Of a stretch of 64,000 nucleotides of DNA, positions 1 to 7,973 are shown piece by piece. The notes under the pieces are model-generated. The model worked only from the letters and a program-made list of their open reading frames with translations. It ran no database searches and had not been told where the DNA came from. The first letter of the stretch is position 1. Every line of letters begins with the position of its first letter. Source of the DNA: Oscillospiraceae bacterium (GTDB taxonomy: Bacteria > Bacillota > Clostridia > Oscillospirales > Oscillospiraceae); contig JAGPMA010000003.1 of NCBI GenBank assembly GCA_018053145.1, forward strand, positions 22,857 to 86,856. The letters run 5' to 3'. The position numbers were made by a program, and so were the translations under genes.

Positions 1-2
1 TC

Positions 3-929
3 TTTATTGACAGACTGGCAGGAGAGCTTAATCTCTACCGTGTTTCTGCACCTTTGTTTGTGCAGACTAACACAGGTATTAACGACGATTTAAACGGAGT
101 TGAACGCCCCGTTTCTTTCGACATCGCCAACACTTCAACCGAGGGTCAGGTAGTTCAATCTCTTGCAAAGTGGAAGCGCATAGCTCTCAAGCGCTACGAT
201 TTCTTTCCCGGCAAGGGCCTTTATACCGACATGAACGCAATTCGCCGCGATGAGGAAATGGATAACCTCCATTCCGTATATGTTGATCAGTGGGATTGGG
301 AAAAAGTTATTGAGCAAAAGGATAGAAACCTTGATTTTCTTAAGTCGCAGGTAAACAAAATTGTTACCGCGCTTTGCGACACTCAGGATACGATGCAGTC
401 AATTTATCCGGAGCTTTCCTTTAACGGAAAGCTAAAGCGCGAGGTTACGTTCATTACAGCTCAGGAGCTTGAGGACATGTATCCCGACCTGAGCCCCAAA
501 GAACGTGAAAACGCCATAACAAAAAAATTTGGCACTGTGTTCCTGATGGGAATCGGCGGAGCGCTTCGCTCCGGCAAGCCGCATGACGGACGCGCACCGG
601 ACTATGACGATTGGGACATTAACGGAGATATTCTGTTCTGGTATGAGCCCCTTAAGTGTTCTCTTGAGGTGTCCTCAATGGGAATCCGTGTAAGCCCCGA
701 GTCGCTGGATAGACAGCTTAAAATTGCCGGCTGCGACAACAGAAGAGAGCTTCAGTATCACAAAATGCTCCTCAATAATGAGCTTCCGCTTACAATTGGC
801 GGCGGAATTGGGCAGTCGCGCATTTCTATGCTTCTCCTAAACAAGGTACATGTCGGAGAGGTGCAGGTTTCTATTTGGGACAAGCAGACAATCGATGCCT
901 GTGAAAAAGCCGGAGTAATGCTGTTGTAA
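3..929 (+). CDS. asnA: Aspartate--ammonia ligase (asparagine synthetase A), 5'-truncated
   Basis: AsnA makes asparagine from aspartate, ammonia and ATP (releasing AMP and PPi) in the cytoplasm. The reading frame is open from base 3, so the true start lies before the window. The TTG at 54 is not the start, because the residues before it (FIDRLAGELNLYRVSAPLF) already read as AsnA family sequence. About 308 residues are visible of a family that is usually about 330-345. Class II aminoacyl-tRNA-synthetase-like active-site motifs are present: GTGINDDLNG near the start, GGALRSGKPHDGRAPDYDDW in the middle, and GGGIGQSRISMLLL near the C-terminus. No terminator separates it from the next gene, 27 bases downstream. 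The family assignment is firm. Confidence 0.95.
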   Translation, partial: FIDRLAGELNLYRVSAPLFVQTNTGINDDLNGVERPVSFDIANTSTEGQVVQSLAKWKRIALKRYDFFPGKGLYTDMNAIRRDEEMDNLHSVYVDQWDWEKVIEQKDRNLDFLKSQVNKIVTALCDTQDTMQSIYPELSFNGKLKREVTFITAQELEDMYPDLSPKERENAITKKFGTVFLMGIGGALRSGKPHDGRAPDYDDWDINGDILFWYEPLKCSLEVSSMGIRVSPESLDRQLKIAGCDNRRELQYHKMLLNNELPLTIGGGIGQSRISMLLLNKVHVGEVQVSIWDKQTIDACEKAGVMLL

Positions 930-956
930 TCACAAATACACGTTAGGAGAGCCTTC

Positions 957-2027
957 ATGGTTCTCCTTTTTAAAAAGGACGGAATAGTTTTGAGGGAACT
1001 TGTTAAGCCACAAAAACTTAATATTGGAGACAAAGTTGCAGCCGTCAGCCTGTCGTGGGGCGGCGCCGGTGACGATGAAATCCGCTGGCGCTATTATCAA
1101 GGCAAGGAACGGCTGGAAAAGCTGTTCGGGCTGGAAGTCGTTGAAATGCCGAATACCCTTAAGGGTAGTGAATTTATTTATAATAACCCGCAAAAAAGAG
1201 CTGAAGACCTTATGCAGGCCTTTTCTGACAGCTCTATTAAAGCGATTATTACATGTATCGGCGGGAATGACAGTATACGAATGCTTCCCTTCATCAATTT
1301 TGATGTAATAAAAAACAATACTAAGATATTTGTGGGGTATTCCGATTCTACGGTGACTCACTATATTTGCATGAAGGCTGGAATTACAAGCTTTTACGGG
1401 CCGTCGATTTTAACGGATTTTGCGGAGAACATTGAAATGCCGCAGTATACGGTTGAAGCTGTGCACAGAATATTTTTTAGTAATGCCGCGATAGGGGAGC
1501 TTCAACCGAGCCCGACATGGACGGGGGAACGCCTTGACTGGATAATTGAAAACAAGGATACTGCCAGAAAATTCATTCCGAACAGGCGATATGAGCTTTT
1601 GCAGGGAAAGGGAAAGATTCGGGGACGGCTTATCGGCGGCTGTATTGAGGTTTTTAATTTTTTGAAGGGAACGTCAGTATTCCCAACGATAGATTGCTTT
1701 GACGATACAATACTGTTCCTTGAAACAGCTGAGGTGCTTTCGCCTCCGTGGCTGATTGAGGATGAATTGCGCGGTTATGGTGCGATGGGCATTTTAAATC
1801 GTATTAACGGTATTTTCTGGGGTAAGCCGATGGGCGAGGTGTATTACGGCGAATACAAAGATGTGATTAGAAAAGTGCTTCGGGAATTTGACTGTGCCGA
1901 TTTGCCTGTGCTATATAATGGCAGCTTCGGACACAACGAACCAAAGACGATTTTGCCTTTCGGAGCTTTGGCGGAAATCGATTGCGATAGTATAAGCTTT
2001 TCAATTTTGGAAAGTGGTGTGGAATAA
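957..2027 (+). CDS. S66 family serine carboxypeptidase (LD-carboxypeptidase/MccF-like)
   Basis: This is a 356-residue S66 peptidase. The family either trims L,D-linked tetrapeptides during murein recycling (LdcA) or cleaves peptidyl-nucleotide toxins such as microcin C (MccF). The expected Ser-Glu-His triad is visible: Ser129 in VGYSDST, Glu231 in GGCIEVF and His326 in FGHNEP. The IGGNDS segment near residue 102 and the length suit the MccF-like branch better than LdcA. The ATG at 957 has AGGAGA six bases before it. A TTG at 990, after AAAAAGGA, would give MRELVKPQKLNIGDKV, which fits the usual family start and cannot be excluded. The gene follows asnA closely and ends at a strong hairpin. 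The substrate cannot be told from sequence. Confidence 0.9.
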   Translation: MVLLFKKDGIVLRELVKPQKLNIGDKVAAVSLSWGGAGDDEIRWRYYQGKERLEKLFGLEVVEMPNTLKGSEFIYNNPQKRAEDLMQAFSDSSIKAIITCIGGNDSIRMLPFINFDVIKNNTKIFVGYSDSTVTHYICMKAGITSFYGPSILTDFAENIEMPQYTVEAVHRIFFSNAAIGELQPSPTWTGERLDWIIENKDTARKFIPNRRYELLQGKGKIRGRLIGGCIEVFNFLKGTSVFPTIDCFDDTILFLETAEVLSPPWLIEDELRGYGAMGILNRINGIFWGKPMGEVYYGEYKDVIRKVLREFDCADLPVLYNGSFGHNEPKTILPFGALAEIDCDSISFSILESGVE

Positions 2028-2030
2028 TAA

Positions 2031-2069
2031 AATATCAGCGGGCGGAAACTATATCCGCTCGCTGATATT
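2031..2069. terminator. Bidirectional terminator hairpin between convergent genes
   Basis: A 16-bp stem (2031-2046 with 2054-2069, one G-U pair) encloses a 7-base loop. It sits between the convergent S66 peptidase and lipoprotein genes, so it can end transcripts from both sides. The flanks are A/T-rich but lack a long T run. Confidence 0.75.
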
Positions 2070-2091
2070 ATTAGGTCATATATTAAGTGGC

Positions 2092-3153
2092 TTATTGCAT
2101 TGTAATAGTGCTGCCGGTGGGAACAATTGCAATGTAGCTTTTGCCAACAGCAAGCTTGAGGGGAGTTCCGTCGGCAAGAGTGTATGTAAAGCTGCTGCCT
2201 GTTCCGGAATGACTCCACTTAATTGGAATAGTAACGCCGTTGCAGATGAAGTGGCCGGTGCCTGAGCCTTCTAAGTCAACTGCTCTGCGGCCGTAGTCGT
2301 CGAGTATTTTCGTGTCGGCATAGAGAACAAGAAGGTTTTTAAACTTTACTGCTTCGTTTGTTGTCCCGTCCATAAGGTCGGAGCCGTATTCGGCACCGGT
2401 GTAAAGACCGGTATCGGAGCTGTATGTGAAGCTGGTGTCCTTAATGCCCTCAAAACTTACATTGACAGTTGAAGCCGCCGTTGCTGACGAGCCCATGTCG
2501 GGAGTTTCGGTAAATTCAAGCCCGTAGTCAAAGCTTCCGTCATGCTGGCTTTCGTAGCCCAATTTGCTCGTATACTCAGTAACCTTATCTGAGCTTGTGA
2601 AAAGACTGTGCTCGGTGCCGTATTTCATGCGGTTCGGGTCGCGGTAGAATATTTCGCCGCTGTATGCGCCGCGTACGCCGTCGATGTTATCAACACCCTT
2701 TGAAGAAATGTCGGAATATGCCTGCTCGCTGCCGCCGGCATGAACATATATTGCGTCAAAGCTTAAGGCGATTTCTATGTAATAGGGGCGTGAGGAACGC
2801 ATGCTTCCGATTGCACCGACTCCGTTAAGGTCGGAGAAAATCGCTTCAAAACGCGTGATGTTGCCCTCCGCTAGAACTTCATAAAGGATGTCGGCCTTGG
2901 AAATCCCGCACTGGGGAAGAGCGACCTTAATGTTGTTAAGCATAACTGCATAGGGTCTGTTTGCGCTGATGTCTGAGTCTATAGTTTCGCCGGTGAGAGG
3001 ATTTGTAATTACCTCCGGCGTGGGTGTTGGCGTAGCGGTTGCTTCCGGAGCCTCGACAGTTGGGGGTTCGGGAGAGATTTCGGGGTCCGTGGTTTTACCG
3101 CAAGCGGTAAGCAGGATGAGCAGGGCTAGAATCAAGGGGAACAACTTTTTCAT
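2092..3153 (-). CDS. YerB-like DUF3048 lipoprotein
   Basis: This is a 353-residue predicted lipoprotein. The first 20 residues form a signal peptide with lipobox LTAC (Cys18), followed by a Pro/Thr/Glu-rich linker (about 22-48) that holds the domain off the membrane. The rest matches the DUF3048 (YerB) family: an N-terminal half with the PYAVMLNN and GIGSMRSSRPY-like segments, and a C-terminal half with the GHFICNG and IKWSH elements. The family's biochemical role is not established, so no function is claimed. The start has GGAGGT seven bases upstream. The gene is convergent with the preceding gene and divergent from the UPF0340 gene. Its long upstream region (3154-3446) has small hairpins (for example 3272-3278 with 3289-3295) but no further gene. 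Confidence 0.88.
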   Translation of the reverse strand: MKKLFPLILALLILLTACGKTTDPEISPEPPTVEAPEATATPTPTPEVITNPLTGETIDSDISANRPYAVMLNNIKVALPQCGISKADILYEVLAEGNITRFEAIFSDLNGVGAIGSMRSSRPYYIEIALSFDAIYVHAGGSEQAYSDISSKGVDNIDGVRGAYSGEIFYRDPNRMKYGTEHSLFTSSDKVTEYTSKLGYESQHDGSFDYGLEFTETPDMGSSATAASTVNVSFEGIKDTSFTYSSDTGLYTGAEYGSDLMDGTTNEAVKFKNLLVLYADTKILDDYGRRAVDLEGSGTGHFICNGVTIPIKWSHSGTGSSFTYTLADGTPLKLAVGKSYIAIVPTGSTITMQ

Positions 3154-3378
3154 AAGTACCTCCTATGCGACAGTGCGCACAAAGTGTAATATTTTCTCCT
3201 AACCAAAGGAGGTTTTTGACCGTTAATTTCGTTTTAAGCCAAGGGCAGAGGGGAATTGGACCACTAGATTATTAGTGTAAATTTCCTCACACTAAGAGCC
3301 GTGAGCTGCGACAGCGTTATCAAAAGCTGTCAAATGGGGTCGAAACTTCAAGCAGTATGATACTCTAGTTTTATGCTA

Positions 3379-3407
3379 TTGTCAAACCCGAGAACGGGTG
3401 CTAGAAT
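3379..3407 (+). promoter_or_regulatory. Sigma-A-type promoter of the UPF0340 gene
   Basis: TTGTCA (3379-3384) and TAGAAT (3402-3407) are separated by 17 bases. The spacer contains a small inverted repeat, CCCG-AGAA-CGGG (3387-3398), that could be a protein site. The coding start is 40 bases downstream. Confidence 0.7.
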
Positions 3408-3446
3408 ATATTAACTGAAAAAACTATCAGCAAGGAAGTATCTTTT

Positions 3447-3986
3447 ATGTACGATGAAATCAAAAATGCTGCGCATGACGCGATTACCGAGCTTTTGTCA
3501 GAAGCAAAGCCTCGGAGTGGGCAAATCGTTGTGGTTGGGTGCTCCTCAAGTGAAATAGTCGGCGAAAAAATCGGGAAAGGCTCAACTCCGGAGGCGGCAA
3601 ATGCTGTTATGGATGCTATCTTACCGGTAATTACCGAAAACGGACTTTTTTTGGCGGCTCAATGCTGTGAACATTTGAACAGAGCACTCGTAATCGAGAG
3701 ACAGGCCGCTGAGAAGTTCGGACTTGAGATAGTCGCCGCGGTGCCGAAACCGAAGGCGGGAGGGTCATTTGCAACAGCCGCGTTTGCCGCGTTTAACGAG
3801 CCGGTTTTGGTTGAACACGTAAAAGCCGTTGCAGGACTCGACATTGGCTGTACGCTTATTGGGATGCACCTTTGTGATGTTGCCGTGCCACTGAGGCTCA
3901 AAATAAAAACAATCGGTGAAGCGCTTGTAGTTGCAGCCAAAACGCGCCCCAAATTTATTGGCGGAGAAAGAGCGCAGTACGAATAG
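3447..3986 (+). CDS. UPF0340/TIGR01440 family protein (YwlG-like)
   Basis: This 179-residue cytoplasmic protein matches the UPF0340 (YwlG) family over its full usual length. Recognisable segments are IVVVGCSSSEIVGEKIGK near residue 27, AAQCCEHLNRALV near 72, and GCTLIGMHLCDVAVP near 136. The conserved Cys and His residues (QCCEHLNRA, GMHLCDVAVP) suggest a metal- or thiol-dependent active site, but no reaction is established for the family. The ATG has AAGGAAG nine bases upstream and its own promoter, so it is probably a single-gene unit. It ends before a weak stem-loop. Confidence 0.9.
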   Translation: MYDEIKNAAHDAITELLSEAKPRSGQIVVVGCSSSEIVGEKIGKGSTPEAANAVMDAILPVITENGLFLAAQCCEHLNRALVIERQAAEKFGLEIVAAVPKPKAGGSFATAAFAAFNEPVLVEHVKAVAGLDIGCTLIGMHLCDVAVPLRLKIKTIGEALVVAAKTRPKFIGGERAQYE

Positions 3987-3996
3987 CATCAGAAAA

Positions 3997-4027
3997 AGCG
4001 GCGTTTTCTTGTGACGAAAACACCGCT
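3997..4027. terminator. Weak stem-loop after the UPF0340 gene
   Basis: A 12-bp stem with one mismatch (3997-4008 with 4016-4027) follows the gene's stop by 11 bases. It has no T run on the plus strand, so termination is plausible but not assured. Confidence 0.4.
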
Positions 4028-4099
4028 GCACTTGTTCCATAATTCGCACGAAAAATGCAAGTTTTAGGAAGAAAGTACTTGAAATAAGCAAATATTTCG

Positions 4100-4127
4100 T
4101 TGCAAAAAGGTGCGAATTTGGTACAAT
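4100..4127 (+). promoter_or_regulatory. Promoter of nfnA-nfnB
   Basis: TTGCAA (4100-4105), a 16-base spacer and TACAAT (4122-4127) lie 56 bases before the nfnA start. The surroundings are A/T-rich. Confidence 0.7.
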
Positions 4128-4183
4128 ATAATCAATAATATAGCAAAAGAGCGTTCAAAATCCCCCAAAATCAGGAGGCTTAT

Positions 4184-5035
4184 ATGTACGAAATCGTAAA
4201 AAAAAGAGTTCTCAACTCAGCTGGAACGACGCTTGAAATGGTTGTTAAAGCGCCGCTTGTAGCAAAAAAATGCCTAGCCGGACAGTTTATCATTTTTCGC
4301 CTTGACGAATTCGGTGAGCGTATACCACTGACAATCGCTGATTACGACCGCGAGAAGGGGACTGTTACAATAATGTTCCAGCCTGTAGGCAGGTCGACAA
4401 TGATGCTTGCCGAGTTAAATCAGGGCGATTACATTCTGGATTTTGTAGGCCCCTTGGGAAAGCCTACGCATACTGAGGGTTTAAAGCGCGTCGCGGTTGT
4501 TGGCGGAGGGGTTGGCTGCGCGATTGCCTATCCGGTTGCAAAGGCAATGCACGAAAAGGGCATAGAGGTCGATATGATAGCTGGTTTTAGAAGCCGTGAT
4601 ATCGTCATGCTCGAAGACGAGATGCGTGCAAACAGCACCAATCTATACATTACCACTGATGACGGGAGCTATGGCGAAAAGGGCTTTGTCACCGAAAAGC
4701 TTAAGGTGCTTATTGAAGCAGGGCGTAACTATGACGAGGTCGTTGCCATCGGCCCCGGAGTGATGATGAAATTTGTAAGCCTTACTACTAAGCCATATGG
4801 TATTAAAACGGTGGTTTCACTGAACCCTATTATGATAGACGGCACCGGAATGTGCGGCGGCTGCCGCGTGAGCGTTGGCGGACAAACGCAATTTGCCTGC
4901 GTTGACGGACCGGAGTTTGACGGACACCTTGTGGATTGGGACGAGCTTTTGCGGCGCGGCGCATTCTATAAGGAAGAAGAAACCGAGCAAAAGGAACACA
5001 TTTGCCATCTGACAGGAGGCGTGCGCCATGCCTAA
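4184..5035 (+). CDS. nfnA: NfnA: small subunit of NADH-dependent ferredoxin:NADP+ oxidoreductase
   Basis: This 283-residue protein has a ferredoxin-reductase-like FAD domain (about 1-100), an NAD-binding domain starting at VAVVGGGVGCAIAYP (about 103), and a C-terminal [2Fe-2S] site. The cluster ligands read as Asp219, Cys224, Cys227 and Cys239 (DGTGMCGGCRV and FACVDGPEFDGH). Asp replacing the first Cys is the known hallmark of NfnA, as opposed to the all-Cys PyrK of dihydroorotate dehydrogenase. With NfnB it couples NADH and reduced ferredoxin to NADPH formation by flavin-based electron bifurcation. The ATG follows AGGAGGC. It overlaps nfnB by 8 bases, implying translational coupling. Databases often name such proteins sulfide dehydrogenase or dihydroorotate dehydrogenase-like. 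Confidence 0.92.
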   Translation: MYEIVKKRVLNSAGTTLEMVVKAPLVAKKCLAGQFIIFRLDEFGERIPLTIADYDREKGTVTIMFQPVGRSTMMLAELNQGDYILDFVGPLGKPTHTEGLKRVAVVGGGVGCAIAYPVAKAMHEKGIEVDMIAGFRSRDIVMLEDEMRANSTNLYITTDDGSYGEKGFVTEKLKVLIEAGRNYDEVVAIGPGVMMKFVSLTTKPYGIKTVVSLNPIMIDGTGMCGGCRVSVGGQTQFACVDGPEFDGHLVDWDELLRRGAFYKEEETEQKEHICHLTGGVRHA

Positions 5036-6422
5036 TATGTCGCTTAAAAAGAATCCCATGCCCGAGCAGGAACCTCTGGTTCGCAACAAAAATTTCCTTG
5101 AGGTCGCAAAGGGCTACACCGCCGATATGGCAATCGATGAAGCCGCGCGCTGTCTTGGCTGTAAAAACAAGCCCTGCGTTGTGGGCTGTCCCGTCAATGT
5201 GCGGATTCCCGAATTCATCGAAAAAGTTGCCGAGGGCAAGTTTGCGGACGCCTATGAGATAATTACTTCAACCAATTCTTTACCTGCCGTCTGCGGCAGA
5301 GTATGCCCTCAGGAAAGTCAGTGCGAGGGCAAATGCGTGCGTGCAATAAAAGGCGAGAGTGTCGCTATCGGTCGGCTTGAGCGCTTTGTGGCTGATTACA
5401 GCCGCGAAAACGCCGTCGAAATGCCTGAAAGTAAACCACTGCCCGAAAAAAACGGGCACAAGGTAGCCATTATCGGCTCTGGTCCCGCTGGGCTGACCTG
5501 CGCAGGCGACCTTGCACGCTTGGGCTATCAGGTGACGATATTCGAAGCCTTCCACAAGGCCGGTGGAGTTCTGGTTTACGGTATACCCGAGTTTCGTCTG
5601 CCAAAGGCTATTGTCAGCGCCGAAATTGAAAACCTTATATCAATGGGCGTTGAGTTAATAACAAATGCTGTTGTCGGCAGAGCGATGAGCGTTGACGAGC
5701 TGTTTGAAGAGGGCTTTGAAGCCGTGTTTATCGGCTCGGGTGCGGGGCTTCCGCAGTTTATGAATATCCCGGGTGAAAATTTTCTCGGCGTTTATTCTGC
5801 AAATGAGTACCTTACAAGAATCAACCTTATGAAGGCTTATCTTCCCGAATATGACACGCCGTTTAAAAAATCAAAGCGAGTCGCCGTTGTCGGCGGCGGT
5901 AATGTCGCAATGGATGCAGCACGCTGCGCTAAACGTATGGGTGCTGAAGAGGTTTACATAATCTATCGCCGCAGCTTGGAGGAGCTTCCCGCAAGAAAAG
6001 AGGAAGTGCATCATGCGATGGAGGAAGAGATTGTTTTCAAGCTTTTAAACAATCCAACAGCCATTCTCGGAGATGAAAACGGCTGTGTTAAGGGCATTGA
6101 GTGCCTGCGCATGGAGCTTGGCGAGCCTGACGAGAGCGGACGCCGCCGTCCAGTCGAAGTAAAAGGGTCAAACTTTGTGTTGGATGTTGATACTGTTATC
6201 ATTTCAATCGGTACAAGCCCGAATCCGCTTATCAAGTCAACAACCGAAGGGCTTGAAACCAACAGAAAGGGCTGCATTGTTGCGGACGAAACTGCGGCGA
6301 CAAGCCGCAAGGGCGTTTTCGCCGGAGGCGACGCAGTTACTGGGGCTGCGACAGTAATTCTCGCAATGGGCGCGGGTAAAATTGCCGCAGAGAGCATCGA
6401 CAAGTTCATTAAGGGAAAATAG
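5028..6422 (+). CDS. nfnB: NfnB: large subunit of NADH-dependent ferredoxin:NADP+ oxidoreductase (GltD-like)
   Basis: This 464-residue flavoprotein resembles the small subunit of glutamate synthase. An N-terminal domain carries two [4Fe-4S] cysteine sets (Cys42, 45, 50, 54 and Cys89, 93, 99, 103). An FAD Rossmann motif follows (IIGSGPAGLTCAG, about 150), then an NADP(H) domain (VVGGGNVAMDAARCA, about 289), and the closing FAD motif AGGDAVTGAATVILAMGAGK. It carries the bifurcating FAD of NfnAB. Family members are often annotated gltA or 'glutamate synthase (NADPH), homotetrameric', but the adjacent NfnA and the absence of a glutamate synthase large subunit support Nfn. The start overlaps nfnA. 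A perfect terminator follows the stop directly. Confidence 0.92.
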   Translation: MPNMSLKKNPMPEQEPLVRNKNFLEVAKGYTADMAIDEAARCLGCKNKPCVVGCPVNVRIPEFIEKVAEGKFADAYEIITSTNSLPAVCGRVCPQESQCEGKCVRAIKGESVAIGRLERFVADYSRENAVEMPESKPLPEKNGHKVAIIGSGPAGLTCAGDLARLGYQVTIFEAFHKAGGVLVYGIPEFRLPKAIVSAEIENLISMGVELITNAVVGRAMSVDELFEEGFEAVFIGSGAGLPQFMNIPGENFLGVYSANEYLTRINLMKAYLPEYDTPFKKSKRVAVVGGGNVAMDAARCAKRMGAEEVYIIYRRSLEELPARKEEVHHAMEEEIVFKLLNNPTAILGDENGCVKGIECLRMELGEPDESGRRRPVEVKGSNFVLDVDTVIISIGTSPNPLIKSTTEGLETNRKGCIVADETAATSRKGVFAGGDAVTGAATVILAMGAGKIAAESIDKFIKGK

Positions 6423-6423
6423 T

Positions 6424-6461
6424 AAAAGTGCGGAATTGTGAATGCAATTCCGCACTTTTTT
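6424..6461. terminator. Intrinsic terminator between nfnB and the coaX-like gene
   Basis: A perfect 15-bp stem (6424-6438 with 6445-6459) has a 6-base loop and A/T tails on both sides. It can serve both convergent genes. Confidence 0.9.
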
Positions 6462-6472
6462 AGTACAAGCTA

Positions 6473-7246
6473 TTATGCGCGCCTGTTTTTTTTGTAAATC
6501 ATCCAAAGTCCGCGCATCAGGATTTCTCTGTCGTATAGCATGCCCTGCCTTTTGCAGTAGGGAGAGATTGTTTCTGCCCAGTCACCTGTTGCTATAACTG
6601 TAACCGGCTCGCCTAATTCAAGCTCAACCCGCTCAAGCAAGCCGTCTATCATTGCGGCGGAGCCGTGGATGATTCCGCTTTGCATGCAGGTGTTTGTGCT
6701 TTTGCAGATAACCTGAGGCGTTGGGCTTATACTGACATTTGAAAGCATAGAGGCGCCACGGGCAAGTCCTTCCTGCGAAACCATCGGTCCGGCACTGATT
6801 ATGCCGCCGACATAGTTGCCCGCTTTGTCGATGATTCCCATTGCAATTGCTGTTCCCATTACGACGATTACACAGGGCATCGGATATTCGGAAATTGCTG
6901 CAACAGAGGAAGCGACGAAGTCGCCGCCCAATTCAGTTGGGTCATCAAGGCGGATGTTCAGCCCCGTCTTTACTCCGGGGCCGATAATAAGCGGACTGCG
7001 TCCCGTTACTATCATAACCGCGTCTTTAATAACAGCAGTAAGCGGAGGGACGACGGAGGAAATTATTGCACCCTCGACGTTTCTGATTTCAAAACCTCGC
7101 TGGCGAAAAGCCCATTCGAGCAAAACTGCATATTCGTCCGCCGTTCGGGATTTGTCAGAGGACAGGCGTGACATGAACAAGGCCTTTCCGGCTTCCATGA
7201 TGGCGAAAACAACGCTCGTATTATTAATATCGACAGTTAAAATCAT
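6473..7246 (-). CDS. coaX: Divergent type III pantothenate kinase (CoaX-like)
   Basis: CoaX phosphorylates pantothenate, the first step to CoA. This 257-residue protein has family length and many family segments: Asp6 in TVDINNTSVVF, SRTADEYAVLLEW, ISSVVPPL, GPGVKTGLNIRLDDP, Asp109 in LGGDFVASS, and MQSGIIHGSAAMIDGL near the end. Several core motifs are altered. The usual D-x-G-N-T reads DINNT, GADR reads GGDF, and D-F-G-T-A reads VMGTA, so a motif Asp is Val at 129. It may be an active variant, a paralogue with another substrate, or inactive. It is a single gene with a poor upstream region and converges on nfnB. Confidence 0.75.
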   Translation of the reverse strand: MILTVDINNTSVVFAIMEAGKALFMSRLSSDKSRTADEYAVLLEWAFRQRGFEIRNVEGAIISSVVPPLTAVIKDAVMIVTGRSPLIIGPGVKTGLNIRLDDPTELGGDFVASSVAAISEYPMPCVIVVMGTAIAMGIIDKAGNYVGGIISAGPMVSQEGLARGASMLSNVSISPTPQVICKSTNTCMQSGIIHGSAAMIDGLLERVELELGEPVTVIATGDWAETISPYCKRQGMLYDREILMRGLWMIYKKNRRA

Positions 7247-7374
7247 AATTATTGCCTCGTTTGCTGTTATATCTTTTATATCGACAACACTTTATCAAAA
7301 TAAATGGCTTATGTCAAACATCTTAAACGAGGGAAATCGACTGCAAATACTACATTTCGTTTCTAAAAAAAGGC

Positions 7375-7403
7375 TTGCAAATACATATATAATATGTTAC
7401 TAT
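7375..7403 (+). promoter_or_regulatory. Promoter of the rimP-nusA-infB operon
   Basis: TTGCAA (7375-7380), a 17-base spacer and TACTAT (7398-7403) precede the leader hairpin and rimP. No comparable promoter is seen later in the operon, so it probably drives about 8 kb through ribF. Confidence 0.75.
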
Positions 7404-7433
7404 ATTTTAGGTAGTGTAGGTAGTTAAAGTGAC

Positions 7434-7457
7434 GAGTGGGTTTCTCCCACTCTTTTT
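7434..7457 (+). terminator. Leader terminator/attenuator upstream of rimP
   Basis: GAGTGGG (7434-7440) pairs with CCCACTC (7446-7452), with a 5-base loop and then TTTTT. It lies about 20 bases into the predicted transcript and 43 bases before rimP, so it is placed to limit read-through into the operon that encodes NusA. Confidence 0.65.
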
Positions 7458-7500
7458 GTTGATTAAAAAATAAATGTAAGAATATGGAATATGGTGTTAT

Positions 7501-7953
7501 ATGAACAAAATTGTCGGCATAGTTATTGAGCTTGCCCGGCCTATAGTTGAGCAGCTGGGCTGCGAACTTTGGGACGTTGAATATGTTTCAGAAGGCGGTC
7601 AGTGGTATCTTCGCATATTTATCGACAAGGAGGGCGGCATCTCTATTGACGATTGCGAAAATGTAAGCCGAGCAATGGACCCCATTCTGGACGAGAAGGA
7701 TCCCATCACAAGCAACTACATTTTTGAGGTGTCTTCGGCAGGACTTGAAAGAACATTAAAGCTACCTGCGCATTTTCAGCGCTTTTTGGGTGAAAATGTT
7801 GAAGTGAAGCTCTATAAACCCTTAGACGGCACAAAGCTCTATTCCGGTAAACTGTCCGCATATGAAAACGGCGGCGTAACACTCGACCTCGGCGGAAAGC
7901 CGATGGCTTTTACTAAAGAACAAATTGCAAGCGTACGTCTTAGATTGGCTTAA
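7501..7953 (+). CDS. rimP: Ribosome maturation factor RimP
   Basis: RimP is needed for 30S subunit maturation. The 150-residue protein has the N-terminal alpha/beta domain with CELWDVEYV and the LRIFIDKEGGISIDDC strand, the ISRAMDP-like segment (VSRAMDPILDEKDPI), the VSSAGLERTL loop, and the C-terminal SH3-like domain. Length is normal. The start is the ATG at 7501, with only a weak GGTG before it. It opens the conserved rimP-nusA-infB operon, 20 bases before nusA. Confidence 0.96.
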   Translation: MNKIVGIVIELARPIVEQLGCELWDVEYVSEGGQWYLRIFIDKEGGISIDDCENVSRAMDPILDEKDPITSNYIFEVSSAGLERTLKLPAHFQRFLGENVEVKLYKPLDGTKLYSGKLSAYENGGVTLDLGGKPMAFTKEQIASVRLRLA

Positions 7954-7973
7954 ATTCGGGAGGAAATGAAAAA

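Noticed and set aside
930-1361. 143-residue minus-strand ORF opposite the S66 peptidase
   Set aside because: It lies entirely across the start of a well-supported gene and shows no family features.
3154-3446. Possible small gene or riboswitch in the 293-base gap
   Set aside because: Apart from a promoter and short hairpins I see no coding frame with a ribosome binding site and no known riboswitch core.
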